From positions 37,447-101,446 of IMG/VR virus record IMGVR_UViG_3300010368_000009: a stretch of DNA of 64,000 nucleotides. One strand, 5' to 3'. Origin of the DNA: a virus. Position 1 is the stretch's first letter. Each line of letters opens with the position of its first letter. The translations under genes and the position numbers were made by a program. This document shows positions 21,912 through 30,300 of the stretch, piece by piece. The notes beneath the pieces are model-generated. The model was not told where the DNA came from, did no database searches, and saw only the letters and a list, made by a program, of their open reading frames with translations.

Positions 21912-22211
21912 ATGAAGCAAGAAATTTTAGATAAGTGGATTGCCAGACTTCGTGATCCATCAGCGAAGAAGGCCCGTGGGCAACTGTGGAATAAAAGCGG
22001 CATGTGCTGCTTGGGTCATCTTGGTGATGTCTGCGGTTTGTCTAAGTCTGATATGTCGAATGGAAACGGCGAGTCAATGCTACACCTTGATATGGCGTTT
22101 CTCCAAAAGGTTGAACTTCCGACTTCCCTATCAACGGAATTAGCTGATTTGAATGATACAAAAGCTGGTTTCCCCATCGATGAGATAATTAAACTAGTAC
22201 CGACCGATTGA
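21912..22211 (+). CDS. Small phage protein with RGQLW...CCLGHL motif, 99 aa
   Basis: The start is ATG 21912, next to the stop of the previous gene. The segment KARGQLWNKSGMCCLGHLGD matches a pattern common in small phage proteins of unknown role, where an Arg-Gly helix is followed by CCLG. The C-terminal part (FPIDEIIKLVP) is helical. It is the last coding gene before a non-coding stretch. Confidence 0.65.
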   Translation: MKQEILDKWIARLRDPSAKKARGQLWNKSGMCCLGHLGDVCGLSKSDMSNGNGESMLHLDMAFLQKVELPTSLSTELADLNDTKAGFPIDEIIKLVPTD

Positions 22212-22597
22212 AAAATAGAATTTGTACTAAACTGGACGCAGGTCCGATGAAACTGCGGCGGGAAGTAGCTACCTTAGCCGTATGGAGGATATGTACAAAT
22301 ACGGGTGCATTAGAGGAAGTTACTAATGCAGTAAAAAAGGAACGAAGCGTGATCCCTTGTTCCACCCACCATTATTAGTAGGCCGTCAGTCTAACCGTTT
22401 CTGAAGGTAAAAGCGAAGGTTATAAAGCATCCGCTGCCTACACGGTGGTTCTTGATAACAGTTATCAAGAATATGATGTGCCTTATCAATGGCTCTGGGG
22501 TACATCATTAAAAACCCATTAGCTGGCCCTTTCGAGGCATGCCATAGACAAATATCGAACGTTGTATAGTACACAGCGAAACCGCGATTGTCGGTCG
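22212..22597 (+). ncRNA. Second structured non-coding stretch
   Basis: No convincing gene is present on either strand. Pairings visible are TTTGTAC (22221-22227) with GTACAAA (22293-22299), GGAC-GCAG-GTCC (22234-22245), CGGC with GCCG around 22257-22280, TGCATTAG with CTAATGCA around 22306-22330, and a 10-bp hairpin TTCTTGATAA/TTATCAAGAA (22449-22471). It ends at a strong terminator, so it is either a long 3' untranslated region or a separate RNA. Confidence 0.45.
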
Positions 22598-22645
22598 GGG
22601 GAGAGATTGATTGGCGAATAGGTCAATAATCTCTCCCCTTTTTTT
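22598..22645 (+). terminator. Strong intrinsic terminator
   Basis: GGGGAGAGATT (22598-22608) pairs with AATCTCTCCCC (22628-22638), followed by TTTTTTT. It faces the end of the convergent minus-strand gene. Confidence 0.9.
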
Positions 22646-23276
22646 ATCTAGTTTTGAATGATACTGTGATATTGTTCGGATCAACCGGCCAATGACCGTC
22701 ACTCTTGCATGAATAAGAGATATCTTCTGGCCAAGCACCGGGAATATTATCTAGTGCTTTGTTGATAAGTTCATCAGTTTGTCGTGCTGTATCACTTACA
22801 ACTTTACGCTCGCCCAGTTTCTTCATGATTTCACTGAACTCGCTGCCTTTATTAAAGAGGTTTTCATTTAATGTGCGGAACCCCATTTGATTGAAATCAC
22901 CACTCAATAACTCTTTTAATGTTTTGCGGTGCTTGCGCGCCATCTTCTTATCCAACGATGATGTCACATCCATGAATCGCTGCATCTTATCATCTGGCAA
23001 ATCATTGATATAATCGTAGGTGTGTTTCAGCATTTTATCAACTTTGAGATAAGGCGGAAGATCATTGAACTCTGGTCCTACATCGGCATCGGTTCTATAT
23101 GTTTCTTCCATATGCTCTTCTTCGCATTCTGGATACTCGTCGGAATCGGGACATTCGGGTGTAGCATCCACGAAGGAGTCATTATTAAATAGCGCGTTCA
23201 CAATAGGACGCACTAATACTTCTGCCATGGTTTTGGCGATAGCTTCTCTTTCGTCTTCATTAAGATAAATTTGCAT
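22644..23276 (-). CDS. Hypothetical protein, 210 aa
   Basis: The protein is acidic in its first third (PECPDSDEYPECEEEHMEET) and helical in the middle, with a basic patch KKMARKHRKTLKELL. No known domain is seen. It is a lone minus-strand gene whose stop lies in the T run of the opposing terminator. The function is unknown. Confidence 0.65.
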   Translation of the reverse strand: MQIYLNEDEREAIAKTMAEVLVRPIVNALFNNDSFVDATPECPDSDEYPECEEEHMEETYRTDADVGPEFNDLPPYLKVDKMLKHTYDYINDLPDDKMQRFMDVTSSLDKKMARKHRKTLKELLSGDFNQMGFRTLNENLFNKGSEFSEIMKKLGERKVVSDTARQTDELINKALDNIPGAWPEDISYSCKSDGHWPVDPNNITVSFKTR

Positions 23277-23298
23277 GGGTGATTAACCTTTCGTTTGC

Positions 23299-23306
23299 TA
23301 TAAGTA
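23299..23306 (+). promoter_or_regulatory. TATAAGTA promoter box for tRNA-Gly(GCC)
   Basis: CTATAAGTA occurs at the usual place upstream of a tRNA, but no good -35 lies 16-18 bases before it. Confidence 0.5.
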
Positions 23307-23322
23307 TAATATGATAATTTAC

Positions 23323-23397
23323 GCAGTATTAGTTATAAGGGTAGAACAAGACCGTGCCATGGTCTAGGTGACGGTTCGAATCCGTCATACCGCTCCA
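23323..23397 (+). tRNA. tRNA-Gly(GCC)
   Basis: Acceptor GCAGTAT pairs with ATACCGC at six of seven positions (one A-C mismatch), followed by T and encoded CCA. The anticodon arm is AGACC-GTGCCAT-GGTCT with anticodon GCC. The T arm is GACGG-TTCGAAT-CCGTC. The D arm is weak. Together with the TCC tRNA it covers the glycine codons well. Confidence 0.82.
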
Positions 23398-23398
23398 A

Positions 23399-23950
23399 TT
23401 ATCTTAATATTTTCAATGTATTGATATAAGTCCTGACCTTGCTGCAAAGCAAAGTCACACCACCTTCGTTTCCGGGGATTGTTTCATATGTGTATTCGTG
23501 TCGATCAAGTAATGATTTGACGGTTGTGTCAATCTCTATTGATTGTTCTAATGTATGTACTCGACCCTTTGGGTTAAATTGTTTTACTCTATTCAAGAAA
23601 AAGTTTTTATTGTCGTGCTGATCATATTGCCATTTGACCAAATCATCAAACGCTTGTGGATAATGTTCGCCTCTATAGATAGAACATAATAGTAATGGGC
23701 TATCGGTGATGATTGCATCAACCTTGCCTCTTAGCATTTCAATCCGGTTGGTTTGTTTGCCCAATAGATATATTTGATTAGCTAGCGTTTTGTTTCGTTC
23801 TTCCCATACTAGTTCTTTTGCATATTCAGTAACGAGTTCAACATTGTATCCATGTTGTTTGAGATGACCAAATAATAGGGCGGCAGATGTTGATTTACCA
23901 CTTCCGGGTCCACCAAATAAATTAATCACCAAAGGCTTTAAAGGAATCAT
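23399..23950 (-). CDS. P-loop kinase/ATPase (AAA_28, NadR-kinase-like), 183 aa
   Basis: The Walker A motif GGPGSGKST lies near residue 13, with a following helix ALLFGHLKQHGYNVELVTEY. A second acidic motif (AIITDSPLLLCSIYR) fits the Walker B or lid position of small-molecule kinases. The fold resembles the AAA_28 group, which includes the ribosylnicotinamide kinase domain of NadR and phage nucleotide kinases. Start 23950 is chosen for its GGAGATAAAA leader; two upstream ATGs lack one. If it phosphorylates nicotinamide riboside it would feed NMN to the NadM enzyme, but the substrate cannot be read from sequence. Confidence 0.75.
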   Translation of the reverse strand: MIPLKPLVINLFGGPGSGKSTSAALLFGHLKQHGYNVELVTEYAKELVWEERNKTLANQIYLLGKQTNRIEMLRGKVDAIITDSPLLLCSIYRGEHYPQAFDDLVKWQYDQHDNKNFFLNRVKQFNPKGRVHTLEQSIEIDTTVKSLLDRHEYTYETIPGNEGGVTLLCSKVRTYINTLKILR

Positions 23951-24023
23951 TTTTATCTCCGTGTTCTTTTTATTATATGACATGTAAAACCCCATCCTAT
24001 GCCTCTAAGTATATCACTGACAG

Positions 24024-24031
24024 AATAAATA
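24024..24031 (+). promoter_or_regulatory. Late-type promoter box in a small hairpin loop
   Basis: AATAAATA lies between GACAG (24019-24023) and CTGTC (24035-24039), upstream of a virion-type operon. Confidence 0.55.
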
Positions 24032-24059
24032 TGCCTGTCGATAATTTGGAGAGACATAA

Positions 24060-24317
24060 ATGAGTGCTAATAAAAAAGACGATACAGCCGAACACAACCC
24101 CGGTGCAGAAGTCGCCGCGACGAACCCAAGTCAAGAAAAGGCTAATTTGCCACTTGAAGATTTGGTGGTTCAAGATGGAGTCATCATGCTTCAGCTGGTT
24201 GATCGACTCTTTAAAAATGGTGGCGTCCAAGGCCGTGAAGCCCTTCCGGTTGGTATCTTACGTCAAAAGATCAGTGAGTCTTTGGCTAAGCAGGGTGTTA
24301 CGGAACAACAAGGATAA
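24060..24317 (+). CDS. Hypothetical protein, 85 aa
   Basis: ATG 24060 follows GGAGAGACATAA. The N-terminal third is polar and probably unfolded; the rest is helical (LEDLVVQDGVIMLQLVDRLF). It is the first gene of a five-gene run that ends in a PAAR-like protein, which suggests a tail or baseplate role. The function is unknown. Confidence 0.65.
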   Translation: MSANKKDDTAEHNPGAEVAATNPSQEKANLPLEDLVVQDGVIMLQLVDRLFKNGGVQGREALPVGILRQKISESLAKQGVTEQQG

Positions 24318-24324
24318 TAATTAC

Positions 24325-25176
24325 ATGAGAAATTTTGGTGAACACGAAGGCGAACCTTGTTTGCTTCTTGGATATAGAGCAAACAATGGTAATATGCTGT
24401 TGGTACATTTGAATGATATTAGTGGTACTGCTGAAGTAGATACCATGATTAATTTCTTACAACGGCACAGAATGGACAATCGTAATATTGCAGCAATTCT
24501 TGCAGCAGAACCATCCCCGTTTATGGGATATCCAAGCATGATTGCATATTACTCTGGTAAGGCGGGTCATGATGGAAGTTCATCTTCGCTTCGCCAAATT
24601 CCTGAATTTTATATTTCGATGTATGATCAGCAGCAATCCGAAAGCTGGATTGGATCATCTGCTAGATATAAAGCTAAGCAGAAATCTCATCCGTTCTTGG
24701 ATAGATTTAAAGCATCATTGGGTCAACCTATTACAAAGTCGGATGAGCCATTGATTGAAAACAGACCAACCATCGCACCGGCACAATCTGAAAAGATTGA
24801 GGGTGATGCTGCACTTGCCTATCTCAAGCAACACAACCTACCGATCCCAGATCAACTTAAGCCGATGGTGGAACCTGTTGCCGAACCAATGGAACTTGAA
24901 GAATTTGTTTCTGGTGGCGGTAGTGGTCGCGGAACCAAGGTGGAAACATTGGATACGGTAGCAGAACAGCAATTGGCAGCATTGATGCAAATTGTTACAT
25001 TACAGAAGAACCTACTTGAGCAACAGGCCGAAGCATCTGGTCAAATCAAACGCGTTCTAGGACGTGTTGATGCTGTGGACAAATCTCTTCGCAGTGCCGC
25101 TAGAAATATGGAAAAGGCTGGTTTTGAAAAACCGGTTGTCCCTCCTACTAAGGCATCTCGTGGAAAGTCCAGTTAA
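24325..25176 (+). CDS. Probable virion-associated protein, 283 aa
   Basis: ATG 24325 follows AAGGAT. The N-terminal 110 residues form a compact domain (GEPCLLLGYRANNGNMLLVH). A proline-rich linker (residues 140-190) and a C-terminal coiled coil (LMQIVTLQKNLLEQQAEASG) follow. The linker plus coiled coil suits a structural connector. The frame stays open upstream but earlier starts have no ribosome binding site. No family is recognised. Confidence 0.62.
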   Translation: MRNFGEHEGEPCLLLGYRANNGNMLLVHLNDISGTAEVDTMINFLQRHRMDNRNIAAILAAEPSPFMGYPSMIAYYSGKAGHDGSSSSLRQIPEFYISMYDQQQSESWIGSSARYKAKQKSHPFLDRFKASLGQPITKSDEPLIENRPTIAPAQSEKIEGDAALAYLKQHNLPIPDQLKPMVEPVAEPMELEEFVSGGGSGRGTKVETLDTVAEQQLAALMQIVTLQKNLLEQQAEASGQIKRVLGRVDAVDKSLRSAARNMEKAGFEKPVVPPTKASRGKSS

Positions 25177-25570
25177 GAAACCCCTGTCGGTGGGTGTACC
25201 GAAGCTTCCTGTTAGATTCGAATACGATGATAACGGGAAGCTTCACATTCATTTTGATGGGGATACCGAATTACATTTCCATGGAACCAAATCTGAAGTC
25301 ATTGAAGACTCTTCGGTGGAATTCATACATGGTGACAAAATCATTATTACTTCGGGAGTGCATCACGTGAATCCATGGGGTGCAGAATTTTATGATCAAA
25401 TTCTAAATAATATTATAGAAAATGATACATTGAGAGAAGTAATGGAAGCTAAACTGAAGCTTCATAAAGAACAAGAAGTAAATAGTATTAAAGCGAACCG
25501 TTCTTTAAGTCTTCGTGAAAAATTATTTAAACGTATTATGAAAAAAGGTAAAAAGTGTTCTTGTGGCTGA
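25160..25570 (+). CDS. Hypothetical protein, 136 aa (GTG start)
   Basis: The likely start is GTG 25160 behind AAGG, overlapping the previous gene by 17 bases. The product has a short beta segment with repeated histidines (GKLHIHFDGDTELHFHG), a metal-binding-like pattern, and a helical C-terminus ending in a basic KKGKKCSCG. The function is unknown; the position suggests a tail role. Confidence 0.55.
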   Translation: MESPVKKPLSVGVPKLPVRFEYDDNGKLHIHFDGDTELHFHGTKSEVIEDSSVEFIHGDKIIITSGVHHVNPWGAEFYDQILNNIIENDTLREVMEAKLKLHKEQEVNSIKANRSLSLREKLFKRIMKKGKKCSCG

Positions 25571-25931
25571 ATTAGATAACCAGAAGCTAGATCAAATCAT
25601 TGATCTATTACAACAACTCGTTACCGTGACGAAGAATCCATCGGGTATCACGGTTGAGGAACGTCCTTGGTCTTTCCGATTGCTACAAGAATTGGCTAGC
25701 GGTGAAGATGCTGATGGCAACAACATGGTGTACGGTCATGATTTCATTTTCAATCAGGTGATCGATTGGCATCCACCAGCATTGCAATCATCTGCCGATA
25801 GTCTGACTCGGACATTCAAGGGCAATAAACGCATAACCTTTATTGAATACGCACAAAGTTTACCAGTTGATGACGTAAAGATTGAAAAAATTCTTGATTT
25901 CGTTGATAGTAAGAAACAATTAAATGGCTAA
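25563..25931 (+). CDS. Hypothetical protein, 122 aa (GTG start)
   Basis: The start at GTG 25563 overlaps the end of the previous gene. An N-terminal helix (QKLDQIIDLLQQLVTV) may oligomerise. The middle contains VYGHDFIFNQVIDWHPP. The end overlaps the PAAR-like gene by 8 bases. No family is recognised. Confidence 0.58.
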   Translation: MAELDNQKLDQIIDLLQQLVTVTKNPSGITVEERPWSFRLLQELASGEDADGNNMVYGHDFIFNQVIDWHPPALQSSADSLTRTFKGNKRITFIEYAQSLPVDDVKIEKILDFVDSKKQLNG

Positions 25932-26331
25932 TGTTGCCTTCGTCACATCACTGAGTACTGTATTTTTTGAATGCACACCGGATCAAGCTGTAACTGGATC
26001 ACCTGATACGTTTGTTAATGGACTAGCTGTTCATCGGAAAAATGATAAGTGGTCAGTTCATGCGTGTGCTCATGGGAACAGTTATGATGCATATCTTCAA
26101 GAAGGCGCTCCAACTCATTTAACCAACGGTCTGAACACGGGTCGTGTCGGTGATCCAATCACGCGCTGGCAGAAGGTCGCTGGATCGCAACCCTATCGCA
26201 CTGGTACGGCTTTCGTTGCTACGGGTTCGCGCGATACCTTTATTGGTGGAACGGGTGCTGGTGGCACTACCACGGGATATTTTCGTGCTGGTAAAGCTCG
26301 TGCTGGTAGCAAGCTTTATACAATTGGTTAA
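25924..26331 (+). CDS. PAAR-like spike tip protein, 135 aa
   Basis: The product repeats the beta-turn pattern of PAAR proteins: GSPDTFVNGLAVHRKNDKWS, then a His/Cys pair (SVHACAHG), and later GSRDTFIGGTGAGG. The length is right for the cone that sharpens contractile tail spikes (T4 gp5.4 is the equivalent). It is the last gene of a virion-type operon, and the gp5-like hub that it would cap lies at 55-58 kb. Its stop overlaps the convergent gene by 4 bases. Confidence 0.75.
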   Translation: MANVAFVTSLSTVFFECTPDQAVTGSPDTFVNGLAVHRKNDKWSVHACAHGNSYDAYLQEGAPTHLTNGLNTGRVGDPITRWQKVAGSQPYRTGTAFVATGSRDTFIGGTGAGGTTTGYFRAGKARAGSKLYTIG

Positions 26332-26591
26332 TTGAGAGAAGTCACAAACGGTCGCTGATCCATTGCGATGTTTCGGGCCAAATAGATTGGTCCACCGATC
26401 ATAGACGATAGAAACAACACAACACGAGAAAAGATGGGAGAATTACCCAACTCGAATCTAAACCCTTCGGGAACATATTCAGTTGGGTAAAACCGGTACA
26501 GACCGAGATACCAGATGTATTCAATAAGACCAGCGATCAACCATAGTGATAGACAAATCTTCCATACGAATTCAACACCTAGAACTTCCAT
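26328..26591 (-). CDS. Small two-span membrane protein, about 87 aa
   Basis: Start MEVLGVEF at 26591 is preferred over a longer version that would begin inside the upstream gene. Hydrophobic stretches KICLSLWLIAGLIEYIWYLG and SRVVLFLSSMIGGPIYLA give two membrane segments. It is the last of three minus-strand genes (27194 to 26328), two of which are membrane proteins. Candidates include holin-like or superinfection functions; nothing specific is seen. Confidence 0.58.
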   Translation of the reverse strand: MEVLGVEFVWKICLSLWLIAGLIEYIWYLGLYRFYPTEYVPEGFRFELGNSPIFSRVVLFLSSMIGGPIYLARNIAMDQRPFVTSLN

Positions 26592-26604
26592 AATGTTTAC
26601 TTTC

Positions 26605-26919
26605 TTATGAACCGCACTTAACTGTAGCGCCACTCATCAGACTTTCCAAATCAACTAATAATTCCAACAATCGAATAGTATGTTCGTATGTTTTCGCAAT
26701 TTTGGATTGGATTATATATTTTTTCACAACGATTAATTCATAGTGGGTAAATCCTACTGATCCAAAATTCAATGCAAAATGAAGCACCGGATGTGAAAGG
26801 TTGACCCGATCATTATCATGTTTGGTGCAACTGAAATAGAATTTGCGCACAAGTGAACTAAGTTCAACATGTGGAAAAGCGTCATGTTCGCATAAAGAGT
26901 ATTTGATTTCTTTTCTCAT
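26605..26919 (-). CDS. Hypothetical protein, 104 aa
   Basis: The soluble helical product (IRLLELLVDLESLMSG near the end) has four cysteines but no CxxC pair. Its start overlaps the stop of the upstream membrane gene in TAATG. The function is unknown. Confidence 0.6.
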   Translation of the reverse strand: MRKEIKYSLCEHDAFPHVELSSLVRKFYFSCTKHDNDRVNLSHPVLHFALNFGSVGFTHYELIVVKKYIIQSKIAKTYEHTIRLLELLVDLESLMSGATVKCGS

Positions 26920-27194
26920 TACTCTTCTGGTGTATCCGTTTCAATAGGTTCGATTTCAACTCCGGTTATATGACAAAAACCAAAAATGACAAATGCGGCA
27001 AGCCAAGCATTCGAAATAAACACGGACACATTACCAAATACGTTATCACCGAATATACCGGAAATCATTCCGAATACTACGAATAACAAAAAAGTATTAA
27101 CCAATGGTCGTTTTTGTATTACTACATTGTATATACTGATATAAATATCAACGACATGTTTTACCATGTCCTTTAAAAAACTGCGATCTGTCAT
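26919..27194 (-). CDS. Membrane protein, 91 aa
   Basis: A good TTGGAG ribosome binding site precedes ATG 27194. Two membrane spans are visible (VNTFLLFVVFGMISGIFG and VFISNAWLAAFVIFGFCHIT), with an acidic tail EPIETDTPEE. It heads the three-gene operon that is divergent from the giant fibre gene. The topology fits a small holin, but no family motif is present. Confidence 0.62.
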   Translation of the reverse strand: MTDRSFLKDMVKHVVDIYISIYNVVIQKRPLVNTFLLFVVFGMISGIFGDNVFGNVSVFISNAWLAAFVIFGFCHITGVEIEPIETDTPEE

Positions 27195-27274
27195 GCGGAT
27201 TCTCCAAATTATGTTTCGAAACCGGTATCATGTTAATTTAGTCTGGTCAACTTTAAAACACATACAAGTTATCG

Positions 27275-27282
27275 AATAAATA
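27275..27282 (+). promoter_or_regulatory. Late-type promoter of the giant fibre gene
   Basis: AATAAATA at 27275-27282 lies 31 bases before the start codon of the 4522-residue fibre. Confidence 0.6.
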
Positions 27283-27312
27283 TTTAATAAGATTAGGAAT
27301 AAGTTCGACGTT

Positions 27313-30300
27313 ATGCATCGTATTGACAGTGAAGGCTCAATTAACAATCAATTCTCAGAGGGAAATCCGTCTCTTGGTGTTGAAGGAACAAAGGTTACTG
27401 CTGATTTCTTGAATGCTCTTCAAGAAGAATTAGCATATACAATTGAGTCTGCCGGGTTAACCTTGGAAAAAGGTAACCACTCCCAATTAGCAAATGCTAT
27501 TTTGACCCTCGTGGGTGGTGGTGGATCATTTCCAAATTTAGAAACACGTATTACTCAATTGAATTCTTCATATTTGTATGGTGCCAGAAATATATTCCGT
27601 CAAAATGACGAACCACTTGAAAATGTACAGGGTCCATTCTATGATAATGATATATGGATTGAAACAGATCAAAGCCCTGAACGAGTTTGGGTTTGGAATT
27701 CTATAACAGAAACATGGATTGATACTACTAGTGAAGCAAGCGCCCGTGGTATCTTATCCCAACAGAAGCTTCAGGCAATTTCTGACGGTGTTGTTCAGAT
27801 TTTCATACAAACCGATACACCAACTGGTGCTTCTGAGGGTGATCTTTGGTATAATGATCGTGATGACTTGCTATTCACCTATGATGCAGGTGTATGGTTT
27901 ACTGTATATGATGAGTTTTCGAAACGAGTTATCGTTGACGCGATCATCAGAGAAGCAGCGAACACTGCACAGGGTACAGCCGATTCAAAAATTCTCACCT
28001 ACTATCAAACATCGGCACCGGTCGGATTAACCGCACAGAACGATGGTGATATCTGGTTCGATACCAGTGACTCCAATAAAGTATATCGTTATGCACATCC
28101 TACGTGGATCGCCATTTCTGATCTTCGCATTCAAACCGCCCTAGATTATATTTTCCTTCAAGGAGCAATCGCTGACGGAACTATATTCGTTTATTTTTCT
28201 GCGGATGAACCAACCCAAGCTAACCAAGCTGCACTATCTCCACCAAAACAAGCACCATCCGAGGGTGATGTATGGGTTGATATTACCGATGATGGCGGAA
28301 GTCCAAGAAACGATGTTTACTTGTTCAATAATAATGTTTGGGTTCAACAGACTGATCCAGATTTCATTCGACTGCTTCTAAGTTTTGCGAGTGCTCGTGC
28401 AATTTCTGACGGTGCTGTAACCATTTACTTCAGTCCAACTGCACCAGATGACACATTCATTCCGGCACCGGCCTATGGTGATATTTGGTTTGATACATCT
28501 ACTGTTTCTATACCTGATGTGAATGCCGCTGACCCTGCTACCGCTGCTCAAATCAACGTTACCAAATGGGAACAATATAGATATGACGGAACATCATGGG
28601 TAGTGATTGCTGACTTCAAAGTTAAAATCATTGAAGCCAATCTGAAGAGTGAACAATTCGCACGAACCGCAGAAGACACTGCAATCTCTGGTGAAATCAC
28701 CACGGCGGTAACTCGTATTGGTGAAAATGAAGCAACCGTCCAGCAATCATTAGTATCAATCAACGGTATCGCTGGTGCTTATGGTGTTAGAACGAACGTT
28801 AATAATAAAGTGGTTGGTTTTGGTTTCATCACTGATTATGAACGAGAAATTGAATTCACCAACACCGGTTCGTTGGATTTTAATCCGGGTGATGAAGTCT
28901 TCCTTGGCGTTGACTATGCAAATAAAACCTATGCAGCTGTAATTGTATCGGTTGATAACGTTAATGAAACAATGCGAGTCATTTCGGAATCAGGTACATT
29001 TGCTACTGGTGTCACTTTGGCTTCTCGGTATAGATTGCTGGCGAATGCAACTATCGATGCAGGTACATTAAATCCGACGCCGGGTGATTCTGAATTCGAA
29101 ATCATTGTTGATAAGTTTAAAATCACTGATGGAACATCTTCGTTAACCCCATTCAGTATCAGTGGTGGCGTCGTATATGTTGGTGCTCTCGATACGAGTG
29201 TGCCACAAGTACAATACATTGGTGAGTTTGCATCTGATCCAGCAACGACTTATCCAATCAACTCAATTTACAAAAACACCACCAATGGTAACACGTATGT
29301 TTTGGAATATATCACCGGCACATCCGGTCCAAAACAGTGGGCGATCTTCCTAGAACGCGGTACAAACGCACGCTCGTTGGTCATCACCGCTAATGTTCCG
29401 GGTTATATGTTTGATAGCAATGCGGCATCATCTCCAACAAACCCTACTATAACCTTCAATGTACAATATCAGGGCCAAGCATCAGCAATCACAAGTACAG
29501 ATATTGTTGTTACTGATAAAGATGATAATGTGATTGCAGCAACACTTACGAGTACGGTTACGGATGATACCGTGATTTTTGATGCCGGTGGAACAACTCA
29601 TCGTGGATCATTCAAATTTGATATTGCTTATACAGAATTCGCAGCCAATGAATTTCCAATCACCATCACGGTTGATGATGGAACTCTATCTGACACCATG
29701 TTCGTTCCGAGAATTATTGGATCAACCGCCAAACTGATATCACTTAATCCAGATTCATCGGTCTTTCTTTTCGAGGATGATGTAGCAACTGTTCCAGAAA
29801 ATGCGTCTATCCATTTCCGCATCCAGCACCAATCATTGAGTACAGCACCGACAACATCGGAACTTACAATCGTTGATGATGCGGCAACATCATTCTCTTC
29901 TACCAACTTTACATCAGCTGGTAGTGGTTCGGGTGTATCATCGTTTGAATTATTATGGTCTACCGTTTCAGCCGCAGTTTTCCCAATCACGGTCACGATT
30001 GATGACGAAAGTATCAATGATGTCATCGTGGTTAGAAAACTAATCGGTGGTGTTGATGCCGTTGCAGGTTTCTTAACCAATGAATCTCATCTGGTGCCAG
30101 CTGAAGAAGATGGAACCATTGTGGTGGGTGGCCTTGATGATGCCATTGGTACATTTGATGTGTATCGCGGTATCACTAAGCGTAATACAGATACAGCATA
30201 TACTGTATTATCAACAATAGGTTGTTCAGCCACGATTGATGATACTGCTGGTGGAACTGCTGGTAATTATGCTATCACGGCGATGGCCGCCAATAAAGCA

